From positions 4,092,001 to 4,156,000 of the forward strand of contig NZ_CP043450.1 in NCBI RefSeq assembly GCF_003286415.2: a stretch of 64,000 nucleotides of DNA, in the 5' to 3' direction. Positions within the stretch are counted from its first letter, which is position 1. Each line of letters starts with the position of its first letter. This document shows, one piece after another, positions 1 to 8,054 of this stretch. The notes beneath the pieces are model-generated. The model searched no databases. It saw only the letters and a program-made list of their open reading frames with translations, and was not told where the DNA came from. Source of the DNA: Mucilaginibacter rubeus. GTDB taxonomy: Bacteria > Bacteroidota > Bacteroidia > Sphingobacteriales > Sphingobacteriaceae. The translations under genes were made by a program, and so were the position numbers.

Positions 1-100
1 CTCTGTTGAAGGTATCAGACAGCGGCTAATTGACAAGGTAGGCGTTAGAAATACCGCCGGACTGGTCATGTTTGCAGTAAAAAATGGAATAATTGAATAA
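1..100 (+). CDS. C-terminal end of a NarL/LuxR-type response regulator (partial)
   Basis: The first 100 bases read in one frame (codons from base 2) to a TAA at 98-100 and give 33 residues that include VEGIRQRLIDKVGVRNTAGL and end in NGIIE. This is the recognition-helix half of a LuxR/NarL (GerE) helix-turn-helix, with the usual IRxRLIxKxGVxNTAGLVMFAVK pattern. The receiver domain, if present, lies outside the window, so calling it a full NarL-family response regulator is inference from the very typical C-terminus. Confidence 0.75.
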   Translation, partial: SVEGIRQRLIDKVGVRNTAGLVMFAVKNGIIE

Positions 101-347
101 AAATCAACAAAAATCCAACACAAATTTTATTCAAAAACAAAAATCACATTAAAACACATCGAAAAAACCAAAATAAAAGACAACGATAAATTAAAAATAT
201 CAAAATATAGTCAACAAAAAGCATTTAAAATCCATTTAAATCAAACAATTAGCAATATAAATTGCAAATAATTAAATAAATTATCGATAAATTTAATTTT
301 CCTTAATATTTTTACAACTAAGGTTGACTGATTGATTTAAGATTTGA
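101..347. other. AT-rich intergenic region upstream of the Fnr-like gene
   Basis: This stretch is very AT-rich, with many A-runs and poly-AAATC-like tracts. I see no open reading frame, strong hairpin or clear TTGATnnnnATCAA FNR box. It presumably holds the promoter of the downstream regulator, but I could not place a Bacteroidota -7/-33 promoter with confidence. Confidence 0.5.
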
Positions 348-1043
348 ATGAAAAGAAATATTCAATGCGATAATAACACGTGTTTTTTATGCAAAGGCTG
401 CATAAAAGAATGGCTGCCTGCCATAGCAGCCAACAAAAAGAACTTTAGCGTAAAAAAAGGACAGGTTATTTTCAGTGAGGGAGATCCTGTGAAGGGTATT
501 TATTTTGTATATGAAGGCAATGTAAAAGTTCATAAAAAATGGGGTGCCGACAAAGAGCTTATTATCCGCTTTGCCAATAAGGGCGCTATTTTTGGCCACC
601 GTGTTTTAGGCAAACACGCAACCCACTACCCTATTTCGGCCACAGCTTTAGAACCCGGCATAATATGCTTTATTGACATGGAGTTTTTTGAGGCTACCTT
701 AAAGGTGAACCCTCAGTTTGCATACCAGTTACTTTTATTTTTTGCTGATGAGTTACAGGAGGCTGAACACAAAATGCGTAACCTTGCGCATATGCCGGTA
801 AAAGGCCGTGTAGCCCAGGCCCTCATAAGCCTTCAGGAACAATTTGGAACAAATCCGGATGGCCATATTAATGTAGAACTTACCCGGCAGGATTTAGCCT
901 CTTATGCCGGTGCAACCTATGAAACGGTTTTCAGGGTGGTTAATGAACTATTACAAGAAAAGCTGATCAGTACTAATGGTAAAAAGATCAGTATCGTAAA
1001 CCATGACGGGCTGCTTACTTTAACGCAGGATGATGATTTGTAA
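348..1043 (+). CDS. Crp/Fnr family regulator with an FNR-like cysteine set
   Basis: A 231-residue cytoplasmic regulator with an N-terminal cNMP-binding-type beta-roll (about 30-130), a dimerisation helix (about 130-155) and a winged helix-turn-helix (about 155-220, recognition segment YETVFRVV). The N-terminus carries C7, C12, C15 and C18. A fifth cysteine, C107 in ALEPGIICFID, aligns with the central C122 of E. coli FNR (ALETSMVCEIP). Four N-terminal cysteines plus this central one are what a [4Fe-4S] oxygen sensor needs; the exact spacing differs from E. coli. The DNA-contact motif is E-x-x-F-R rather than FNR's E-x-x-S-R, so the target site may differ. It converges with the AraC gene, 18 bp away. 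Fe-S binding is inferred from sequence only. Confidence 0.85.
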   Translation: MKRNIQCDNNTCFLCKGCIKEWLPAIAANKKNFSVKKGQVIFSEGDPVKGIYFVYEGNVKVHKKWGADKELIIRFANKGAIFGHRVLGKHATHYPISATALEPGIICFIDMEFFEATLKVNPQFAYQLLLFFADELQEAEHKMRNLAHMPVKGRVAQALISLQEQFGTNPDGHINVELTRQDLASYAGATYETVFRVVNELLQEKLISTNGKKISIVNHDGLLTLTQDDDL

Positions 1044-1061
1044 GGAAGACAAATAACAACC

Positions 1062-2003
1062 TCACCCAACCAAATTCCGCACCTCAACCGGCGACAATGA
1101 CGTTTGCTTTTTAAAGAAGTTTGAAAAATGAGACAGTTGCTCAAAGCCTAAACTATAGGCAATTTCCGAGATGTTCCAGTCGGTTTGTTTGAGCAGGATG
1201 CGGGCTTCCTGGATGATCCTGCTTGCTATATGCTCTGTTGTAGTTTTTCCGGTGCTTTCTTTTAACACCTTATTAAGGTGGTTGCTGTGTACGGCAAGCC
1301 TGTCGGCATAATCTTTCGCGGTACGCAGAACAACTTTTTGATCGGGCGATGCTATAGGGAATTGCCTTTCCAGCAACTCAATAAATAACGACGAAACCCT
1401 TGTGGAGGCATTGTGGCTATTGCTGTAGTTAGTAAAGGGCTGTAATTTCTGCCCGTAATGAATCAGCTCCATTACGTAGTTCCTGATAAGGTCATACTTG
1501 TACGGGTAATCGGATGCTATTTCCTGCTGCATCTTTTTAAAAATGAGGCTAATCTCCTCCGCCTGCGCGTCGGTAAGCATAAACACGGGGCAACCTCCCG
1601 GACTAAAAATCGGTAACGCATCAAGCACTACACCACTTTTTGATTGTACAAGAAACGCATCAGTAAAAATGCAGAAATACCCCGACTGGTCTGCATCCTG
1701 CGGCTTCCAACTGTACGGTATTTTAGGGGTACCAAATACTAAAGCGTTTTTCTCAATATCTATAACTTTATCAGCATATTCGGCAATATTGCGTCCCTTA
1801 ACCAGGTTTATTTTGTAGTACAACCTACGATTGTAGGGCACATGGGTTGGATCCTTTTTTATTTTGGTGATTATGTCGGCAAGGTTGAAGACATTGAAAT
1901 GCCCAACCTCTTTGTTAATATCAACAGGAAGCAAATCCTCCACTTTGCTATTGGTGATTGTAGCGGCATTCTTGTAAAAATCTTCTACAGTTACAGTTTT
2001 CAT
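1062..2003 (-). CDS. AraC-family transcriptional regulator
   Basis: A 313-residue protein. Its last 100 residues form the double helix-turn-helix of AraC/XylS proteins, with ASRIIQEARILLKQTDWNIS followed by EIAYSLGFEQLSHFSNFFKK and a typical SPVEVR end. The N-terminal two thirds look like the cupin-type effector domain of Bacteroidota AraC proteins, ligand unknown. It lies on the same strand and downstream of the phosphodiesterase gene, separated by a terminator, so it is probably its own unit. It is the nearest regulator to the small PUL at 2136-11336, which has no sigma/FecR pair, but control of that PUL is only a guess. Confidence 0.9.
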   Translation of the reverse strand: MKTVTVEDFYKNAATITNSKVEDLLPVDINKEVGHFNVFNLADIITKIKKDPTHVPYNRRLYYKINLVKGRNIAEYADKVIDIEKNALVFGTPKIPYSWKPQDADQSGYFCIFTDAFLVQSKSGVVLDALPIFSPGGCPVFMLTDAQAEEISLIFKKMQQEIASDYPYKYDLIRNYVMELIHYGQKLQPFTNYSNSHNASTRVSSLFIELLERQFPIASPDQKVVLRTAKDYADRLAVHSNHLNKVLKESTGKTTTEHIASRIIQEARILLKQTDWNISEIAYSLGFEQLSHFSNFFKKQTSLSPVEVRNLVG

Positions 2004-2097
2004 TTAAGCCCCTGAAGTTAATACACGAATTTAGCAATAAATACGCCACCACGTTTATGTCTAAATCATCGAGGTGTAAATAGTCAAAATAATCCGT

Positions 2098-2128
2098 AAA
2101 AAAACCGGCTCTAAAGTTAAAGCCGGTT
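2098..2128 (-). terminator. Rho-independent terminator after the phosphodiesterase gene
   Basis: On the minus strand AACCGGCT and AGCCGGTT pair across a 10-nt loop and are followed by a run of seven T. It lies 8 bp beyond the phosphodiesterase stop codon and separates it from the AraC gene. Confidence 0.85.
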
Positions 2129-2135
2129 CATATTT

Positions 2136-2990
2136 CTATTTATGCAAATGTTTTTTACGCAGATACTCCAGCATTAACTGCGGGCGATCTGTTTGGATGA
2201 TGGTGGCTCCGTGCGTGATGATCCAATCCCAGCTGTCTTTTTTATTATCATCTTCTACAGCTGTATCATCATCGTGCCCTGCATTTAATGAGGCCCAAAG
2301 CGAGTTGATCCATACTTTAGCGCCTGTCTGCGTTATAAATTTATTATCCTTCAAAACAGCCGAAGTGTCTTTGGTGAAGTTCAACTCAAAAGCGTAAGGC
2401 TTCATATTTTTCAGATAATCAACAATAATCTGTTTTGCTTCCGGCTTGTCCAGGTTCACCACCGGCATATAAATGATGCTATCTAAAAGGCTTGGGTAGC
2501 GGGCTTTAAGCTCGGCGTAAGGCACTTCCGATTTAAAAATAGCCTGCTGTACCGTACCGGTTTCTTTTAAAACGGCAAGGGCCTCGTGATAATAGTCATA
2601 GCTTTTATCAAGGTTTACCTTTACGCCTGTACCCTTAAGTGCCAACATTACTTCTTTAAGTGTCGGGATCTGATTTTTAGTTACACGCCCTATGCCATTC
2701 TTCAAGCCAAATTTCCTGATCTCTTCAAAAGTATAATCGGCAGGTTTGCCTTTGCCATTTGTTGTACGATCAATGGTACCATCGTGCATGATCACCACAA
2801 CGCCATCTTTAGTTTTTTTCAGATCAGGCTCCACAATGTCAACACCCATTTGGGCAGCATATTGAAAAGCCCTCAATGAATTTTCGGGTGCATTACGCCA
2901 ATCGCCGCGGTGGGCGGTTACCTGAATCTTGTTTTGTGCTGCCGCAGATAATGAAATAGCTGAGGCCAGTATTAATAGTTTTAGTTTCAT
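2136..2990 (-). CDS. Secreted glycerophosphodiester phosphodiesterase family protein
   Basis: A 284-residue protein with an N-terminal signal peptide (MKLKLLILASAISLSAAAQ). The GDPD motifs are clear: HRGD and the ENS segment near residues 27-40, a VEPDLKKTKDGVVVIMHD strand pair with the metal-binding E/D and catalytic-type H, and a later LNLDKSYDY strand. The family hydrolyses glycerophosphodiesters to an alcohol and glycerol phosphate; the periplasmic location is inferred from the signal peptide. It follows SusC-SusD-GH92 on the same strand, so it may once have been the last gene of that PUL. The IS element in the gap now probably isolates it from upstream transcription. Confidence 0.9.
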   Translation of the reverse strand: MKLKLLILASAISLSAAAQNKIQVTAHRGDWRNAPENSLRAFQYAAQMGVDIVEPDLKKTKDGVVVIMHDGTIDRTTNGKGKPADYTFEEIRKFGLKNGIGRVTKNQIPTLKEVMLALKGTGVKVNLDKSYDYYHEALAVLKETGTVQQAIFKSEVPYAELKARYPSLLDSIIYMPVVNLDKPEAKQIIVDYLKNMKPYAFELNFTKDTSAVLKDNKFITQTGAKVWINSLWASLNAGHDDDTAVEDDNKKDSWDWIITHGATIIQTDRPQLMLEYLRKKHLHK

Positions 2991-3006
2991 GTTATTTTAT
3001 TTTAAA

Positions 3007-3094
3007 ACGTCGCTGCTCGGCTTCGGCCAAGTGGCTATTCCCCCTTTAATCGGCGGCCAGAGGCCCGATTGATAGTTGCCACTCGGCTGGAGCC
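3007..3094. repeat. Palindromic intergenic element interrupted by the IS (left part)
   Basis: Removing the IS (3095-4330) and one copy of its target duplication leaves a long imperfect palindrome. The left arm around 3008-3034 (GCTCGGCTTCGGCC, AAGTGGCTAT) matches the reverse complement of the joined right arm, ATAGTTGCCACTCGGCTGG (3073-3090) continuing AGCCGAGCGGCGGCAGG after the IS (4337-4353). A smaller hairpin (ATCGG.. with ..CCCGAT, 3048-3069) sits inside. It lies just after the GH92 stop codon and may have acted as a 3' hairpin or terminator. Confidence 0.6.
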
Positions 3095-4330
3095 CACAGG
3101 TGTTGGGAAGAGAAATAGAAATTGTATTTTTAGTGGCATATGCGTGTGCCCGACTTGTTAAAGTTAATTCCAGAGGAGCGTCTTGCGTTTTTGGCTGACT
3201 ATCATAAAACAGACCATAAGGTAAAGAAACTACCGGTCTCAGTCCTTTTTAAGCTATTACTTTACAGTCAGTTCGAAGTAAAGCACAATAGCCTCAGGGT
3301 AATGGAGAATATCTTTAATTCGTATGCTTTCAGTCATTTATCTGACAAATCCGAAGCGCAAAAGATACATTACAGTTCAATCAGCGAACGCCTAAGCCGT
3401 GCGGACGCGGTTTTTTTTGAAGCTTTATACCAGGATTGTATTGAACGTTTTTCAGCCCAATTACCTTCGAAAGATAATAAACAGCATCAGTTGTTGCGTT
3501 TTGATTCAACGCTGATATCACTTTCATCCAAGCTGATCAGGATCGGATTTCGTTCCGGAGGAAGCCAGGAACATGTAAAACAGCTTAAATTTACTATAGG
3601 CTATTCAGAAATACCTGAGTATGTGGCTTTTCATCATCAGGCTACATTTAACAGTGAGAACGTAGCTTTGAAACAAGCCATTGTTGGCTGTCCTGCATCT
3701 AATAAAAGTATCGTTATAGTCGATGCCGGCCTACAATCAAGAGACGCCTATGATGAGCTCTTTGACCAGGGAATCAATTTTATTACACGAATCAATCCGA
3801 ACCCACGTAGTGTAGTTGTTGAAGAGAATAACTTATTTGAAGCTACTCCTGATGACTATAAGCTTAGGCTGGTAACAGACCGTAAGCTTTACCTATATAA
3901 CAGGAAGGGAAAAAAGACAAAGAACGTTTATCGATATATCGAAGCAGTCAAACCCAATGGAGAAGTACTCGCTTTTTTGACCAATATCTTTGATTTTCAA
4001 GCTTATGAAATAACCGCACTGTATAAGAAAAGATGGGATATAGAAGTGTTCTTCAAATTCATCAAACAAGAACTTAACTTCTCACATCTACTATCCAGAA
4101 GCATAAACGGCATCAAAGCCGTACTGTATGTCAGGATGATCCTATCGCTGTTAATAATAACTTACCAAAAGTTAAATCGAATTAAAAGTAGTAAGTCTGC
4201 TAAACAACAGTTTGCCTTGGAAATGGAAGCCGAACTCATGAAATTTATTGTAAGACTTTATGGTGGAGATCCCGATAAACCTCCCACAAATGGACACATC
4301 CCTTTTTGGTAACTCTTCCCAACACCTGTG
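3095..4330 (+). mobile_element. Complete IS4-family insertion sequence
   Basis: The 1236-bp element has perfect 18-bp terminal inverted repeats: CACAGGTGTTGGGAAGAG at 3095-3112 and its reverse complement at 4313-4330. It is flanked by a 10-bp direct repeat, GGCTGGAGCC, at 3085-3094 and 4331-4340, a target duplication of IS4-like length. It carries one transposase gene whose stop codon abuts the right repeat. It lies within the GH92-phosphodiesterase gap, opposite to their transcription. Intact ends, duplication and reading frame suggest a recent and possibly still active insertion. Confidence 0.93.
3140..4312 (+). CDS. IS4-family DDE transposase
   Basis: A 390-residue transposase. The DDE residues are visible: D in LLRFDSTLIS (about residue 123), D in SIVIVDAGLQSR (about 195) and E in YKKRWDIEVFFKFIKQ. 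The last segment has the IS4 signature Y-(2)-R-(3)-E-(6)-K exactly. The N-terminal 110 residues match the DUF4372-like domain often fused to these transposases. The gene fills the IS and shows no frameshift, so it is probably functional. Confidence 0.93.
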   Translation: MRVPDLLKLIPEERLAFLADYHKTDHKVKKLPVSVLFKLLLYSQFEVKHNSLRVMENIFNSYAFSHLSDKSEAQKIHYSSISERLSRADAVFFEALYQDCIERFSAQLPSKDNKQHQLLRFDSTLISLSSKLIRIGFRSGGSQEHVKQLKFTIGYSEIPEYVAFHHQATFNSENVALKQAIVGCPASNKSIVIVDAGLQSRDAYDELFDQGINFITRINPNPRSVVVEENNLFEATPDDYKLRLVTDRKLYLYNRKGKKTKNVYRYIEAVKPNGEVLAFLTNIFDFQAYEITALYKKRWDIEVFFKFIKQELNFSHLLSRSINGIKAVLYVRMILSLLIITYQKLNRIKSSKSAKQQFALEMEAELMKFIVRLYGGDPDKPPTNGHIPFW

Positions 4331-4364
4331 GGCTGGAGCCGAGCGGCGGCAGGTTTTATGTTTT

Positions 4365-6443
4365 TTACTTCATATCAATATCCGATATCCACTGATCACT
4401 CACTCCAAATTGCTCATTTGGTTTATCAGCGGCGATGATCACCAGCGTTCCGCCGCTCATAATTTCCTGATGGGTAAGCCAGTTACGGTTCAACTTTTTA
4501 CCATTTAACATTACCGACTGGATATATTTTCGCCCTTCCACATAGTTAGGCACACTTATATTAAAAGTTTTGCCGCCCGGCCATACAAATTGCACCTGTT
4601 TAAACAGCGGCACATTCAAATAATAAACCGGCCAGCCTACGCAGGCAGGTGAAACGCCTGTAGCTGCGAAAACAAACCATGCCGACATAGCACCGGCATC
4701 GTCATCCATGGTACGTACATAGGTATCGGGCTTATTCTGGTAAATAACATCAACAAAGGGATCAATACCTCGGCTATTATCATTAAAGTAATATTGCACT
4801 ACGGTATCTGCTGTATACTTATGGACTGCTGCTTGCGATTTCCAGGGTTGTACCGATGCATTATACATAAACGGTACCTGGATATCGGGTTCGTTTGCGT
4901 GATTATAATAGTCGTTATCAAAAAACTGATCTAACTGACGAATGTATTCCTTTTCGCCGCCTATCAGTTCGGTCAGGCCCTTAATATCGAACGGAACAAA
5001 CCAGCGATATTGCCAGATAGTACCCTGGTAAAGGCCACGCGCAGAAACACGGTCGACATCGTTTTTGGTAATATCCTTAAAATCTTTGTTCCAGTATTCC
5101 TTATAACCTAATGCTTTTTGTTTGTATTGATTAGCAAGCTCAGTCTTACCGGCAATAGCCAGGATCTGTGAAAATGCCCAGGTATCATAGCTTGATTCCA
5201 AAGCCTTGTCCGGGTGCGAAAAATCAAGCTTATCTACATCTGATTTCAGCGAATCCAAAACACCCGCAAAATCAACCTTGTAACCTTTGCGGTAAGCATC
5301 CAGCAATACAACAATAGCATGTTCGGTACGTACTGTATTCGAGGGCTCATGCTTTGTAGCATAATCCTTTTTACCGAAGCGATAAAGATTAGTAAGCGAT
5401 GTAGTTATGGATTGATATCTGTCGGGATATAAAATGGACAACAACGGTAATTGCGTACGGTAATTATCCCAAATAGCCCAGCCATTATAAATACTATTTT
5501 TAGTAGTTTGCAAACTGCCATCAGTTGCCCGGAAGCTACCATCAGTCTCAGAAACCACATAAGGCGACTGAACTGTGCGGTAAAGCATGGAATAAAAAAG
5601 TTTTTCGCGTTCGGTATTACCCTTTACCTTAATATGGTTTAATACTTTATTCCATCCTTCATTGCTTTGCACTTTCATTTGCTCAAAGCCGGTGGTTTTA
5701 ACCGATGCCTTAGCATGCGCTACATCAACCGAAGAAACAGCCACACTTAACTGCACCTGATCTGCATTGGCATTCGCTATTAATTTATGTGCGTCGCCCG
5801 GAACAAAAGTTACAGGCTGGTTAAATTTGATACAATAGTAAACCCGGTAAGTGCCCACATTACAAGTTGTTCGCGAGTCTATCCAGCCGGTGATTTCGTT
5901 GTTTCCAAGCTCATGCTCTTCGGCAACAAAACGGTTGGCGAGTGTATGGCTTAAATCAATAAAAAATCCCTTTTTGCCCTGCGGAAAACTATAACTTTCA
6001 ACACCCGCGTTTTGGGAAACGGCAATTTTTGTTGAAATATGATTGCTGAAAGCTACCTGGTAAAATCCAGGTCCGGCTTGTTCTGTTACTTTGTTAAGAA
6101 CAGAAGCGCCTGCATCATCGCCTAAAAAGGGTTTGATTAAAATATTACCGCCGCTGCCCTGGCAGCCCACACCCTCAAAACGGTTGTGAGTAAAGCCTAA
6201 AAACACCTTAGCCTTATGTTCATAACCCATGTGCAGGTTAGGGTAAGTTTGAGGCCCTATACTTAACATACTGAAAGGATACGAAGCGGCAGGCGACATT
6301 TGCCCGTGATCGCCGGATGAACCCACAAAAACATTTACCTGGCTGGCAGGACCGGTTTCAGCAGGCTTTTTAGTTTGGGATGAAGCCTTAAAACCAATAA
6401 ATAACGAAGAGAATACAGATAGAATGATGAACGTATTTTTCAT
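4365..6443 (-). CDS. GH92 family glycoside hydrolase (alpha-mannosidase type), divergent
   Basis: A secreted enzyme of 692 residues from MKNTFIILSVFSSLFIGF, a clean signal peptide; a longer upstream frame runs through a terminator hairpin and is unlikely. GH92 enzymes are Ca2+-dependent exo-alpha-mannosidases. The N-terminal NVFVGSSGDHGQMSPAASYP and the C-terminal six-hairpin domain fit. The signature stretches diverge from the other GH92 in this window: HANEPDIQVPF in place of HGNEPNHHVAY, and DDDAGAMSAWF in place of GNDDCGQMSAWY. The NEP glutamate and the DD pair are kept. It follows SusC-SusD and probably acts on the imported glycan. Exact linkage cannot be told. Confidence 0.88.
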   Translation of the reverse strand: MKNTFIILSVFSSLFIGFKASSQTKKPAETGPASQVNVFVGSSGDHGQMSPAASYPFSMLSIGPQTYPNLHMGYEHKAKVFLGFTHNRFEGVGCQGSGGNILIKPFLGDDAGASVLNKVTEQAGPGFYQVAFSNHISTKIAVSQNAGVESYSFPQGKKGFFIDLSHTLANRFVAEEHELGNNEITGWIDSRTTCNVGTYRVYYCIKFNQPVTFVPGDAHKLIANANADQVQLSVAVSSVDVAHAKASVKTTGFEQMKVQSNEGWNKVLNHIKVKGNTEREKLFYSMLYRTVQSPYVVSETDGSFRATDGSLQTTKNSIYNGWAIWDNYRTQLPLLSILYPDRYQSITTSLTNLYRFGKKDYATKHEPSNTVRTEHAIVVLLDAYRKGYKVDFAGVLDSLKSDVDKLDFSHPDKALESSYDTWAFSQILAIAGKTELANQYKQKALGYKEYWNKDFKDITKNDVDRVSARGLYQGTIWQYRWFVPFDIKGLTELIGGEKEYIRQLDQFFDNDYYNHANEPDIQVPFMYNASVQPWKSQAAVHKYTADTVVQYYFNDNSRGIDPFVDVIYQNKPDTYVRTMDDDAGAMSAWFVFAATGVSPACVGWPVYYLNVPLFKQVQFVWPGGKTFNISVPNYVEGRKYIQSVMLNGKKLNRNWLTHQEIMSGGTLVIIAADKPNEQFGVSDQWISDIDMK

Positions 6444-6452
6444 GGCGCAAAA

Positions 6453-6482
6453 TAAAAAAAGGAGGGGCTGGGCCCCTCCTTT
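6453..6482 (-). terminator. Hairpin with T-run between susD and GH92 (intra-operon terminator)
   Basis: On the minus strand AAAGGAGGGGC and its complement form an 11-bp stem with a 3-nt loop, followed by a T-run. It lies 17 bp after the SusD stop codon and directly before the GH92 start codon. It would lower transcription of GH92 relative to SusCD by partial termination, or end the transcript outright. Confidence 0.8.
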
Positions 6483-6499
6483 TCTATGTAACATCAATA

Positions 6500-8032
6500 T
6501 TAATAACCCGGGTTTTGGTACATCTTAACAGGGTCAAGTTTGTACTCATCAAACGGAATTGGATAATAACGATCTTTAGTAGTAAAGTTTGCCAATGAAG
6601 CCAAACCAAAATCGGTTTGTTTTTTAGCGTGGAAGTAAGCAACAAGTTCGTCGGTTGTAAACGTACGCAGCAAATCAAACCAGCGGTGGTGCTCAAATGC
6701 AAGCTCAACACGGCGCTCGTGTAAAATTGCAAGCTTAAGCGTTGGGTACCTTGTAGCATAATCGCTGTTAGTAATTGATACCGCATAGGTTGGCATACCT
6801 GCCCGGGTACGCACCTGGTCAAGGAAGCTGATAGCAGTAGCCTGATCGCCAAGGTAGTTGTTAACTTCGGCCAATGAAAGGATCACGTCGGCATAACGCA
6901 TCAGGATCCAGTCGTTACCACCGTAACCGTTAATACCTGCAGCAGTGCTAACATCTCTGAACTTGGTAACAAACCAATCTTTTACAATTGGGTCATTTGC
7001 AAATTTTACAGAGAAAGTCATACGCGGATCGCCGGTTTCGTACTCGTTAATCAAATCATGAGTAACGTTATAACCTGCACCTGTCGACACTTTTTGCGAG
7101 TTAATAGTTTCGCCTTTAGCCTGGAAATTGGCAGCTATTGATGAGCTATAGTTTAAGTCGCCCTGGATATTCACGATCTGGAAGATCAGCTCCGGACATG
7201 TTGTTTTCTTAGAAACATCAAAAACATCGGTATAAGGAACAGCATTCAACGCGCCGAAAGTGCGCATGTTGTAAGCATTCATTAAAAATGTTTTAGCATT
7301 GTTAAGGTTAGCTGTACGGTTAGCCTGATCCTGTGTAGTAGCCATGGTAAGGTAAACCTGGCCTAACAGGAAGTTGGCAGCAGCTTTTGAAGCACGACCG
7401 GTTGAAGCCTGCAAGTTAGGCAGCGGGCTGGCAATCACATCGGTTAAATCGGTAACAATTTGCTGATAAACAGTTGCCTGTTTTTCGCGGAAAGTTTGTG
7501 CCGAAACATCGCCTGCTGATGATAACGCTTTTGTTACCAAAGGCACATCGCCCCAGGTGCGTACCAGATCGAAATAAATAAAGGCGCGCAAAAATTTAGC
7601 TTCAGCAGCATATTTCAGTTTTACTGAGTTATCAGGAAAAGGAACCTGATCAATATGCGACAACACAGAATTTGCACGGCTAACTGTAGTGTACAACGAT
7701 ACCCAGTGGCTTTTAAGGTAAGTGTTGGTTGGTAATATAGAAAAGTTACCAAACTGGAAAGGCTCACCTGAGTTTGACTGGTTATCCTGTGTACCGGTAT
7801 CATCCGAACGTTGATCTGTCCAAAGGTCGCTGCCTTCACCAACGTTATTGCCGCTGCGCAATGATTGGTATATACCGTTTACGGCCAGCAAAACGTCGTT
7901 AGGAGTTTTATAGCTCGCGTCAACTGATATGGCGTTCGGATCGCTTTCATTCAAGAAGTCTTTTTTACAAGACGGGGCTATCGCCACAACTGCAGCAAGG
8001 CAGGCCATGGCTATAAATTTCTTATTCATCAT
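6500..8032 (-). CDS. SusD/RagB family glycan-binding lipoprotein
   Basis: A 510-residue outer-membrane lipoprotein. The signal peptide ends in the lipobox APSC (cysteine about residue 22), followed by KKDFLNESDPNAIS. TPR-like helices (FLRAFIYFDLVRTWGDVPLV) and the conserved C-terminal ERRVELAFEHHRWFDLLRT are diagnostic of SusD. It caps the SusC barrel and helps bind the glycan at the cell surface. It starts 22 bp after SusC ends and shares its operon. Confidence 0.95.
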   Translation of the reverse strand: MMNKKFIAMACLAAVVAIAPSCKKDFLNESDPNAISVDASYKTPNDVLLAVNGIYQSLRSGNNVGEGSDLWTDQRSDDTGTQDNQSNSGEPFQFGNFSILPTNTYLKSHWVSLYTTVSRANSVLSHIDQVPFPDNSVKLKYAAEAKFLRAFIYFDLVRTWGDVPLVTKALSSAGDVSAQTFREKQATVYQQIVTDLTDVIASPLPNLQASTGRASKAAANFLLGQVYLTMATTQDQANRTANLNNAKTFLMNAYNMRTFGALNAVPYTDVFDVSKKTTCPELIFQIVNIQGDLNYSSSIAANFQAKGETINSQKVSTGAGYNVTHDLINEYETGDPRMTFSVKFANDPIVKDWFVTKFRDVSTAAGINGYGGNDWILMRYADVILSLAEVNNYLGDQATAISFLDQVRTRAGMPTYAVSITNSDYATRYPTLKLAILHERRVELAFEHHRWFDLLRTFTTDELVAYFHAKKQTDFGLASLANFTTKDRYYPIPFDEYKLDPVKMYQNPGY

Positions 8033-8054
8033 CTATATCTCTTTAAAAAATTTA

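Noticed and set aside
101..347. FNR box upstream of the Fnr-like gene
   Set aside because: TTGACTGATTGATTTAA has only partial resemblance to TTGAT-N4-ATCAA and no symmetric partner.
3082..4343. 31-bp imperfect inverted repeats as the IS ends
   Set aside because: The two mismatches and outer symmetry are explained by a palindromic target. Perfect 18-bp repeats at 3095 and 4330 with a 10-bp direct duplication outside them give a better definition.
6484..6852. 122-codon alternative frame within susD on the minus strand
   Set aside because: It overlaps the conserved SusD C-terminus in another frame and has no independent support.
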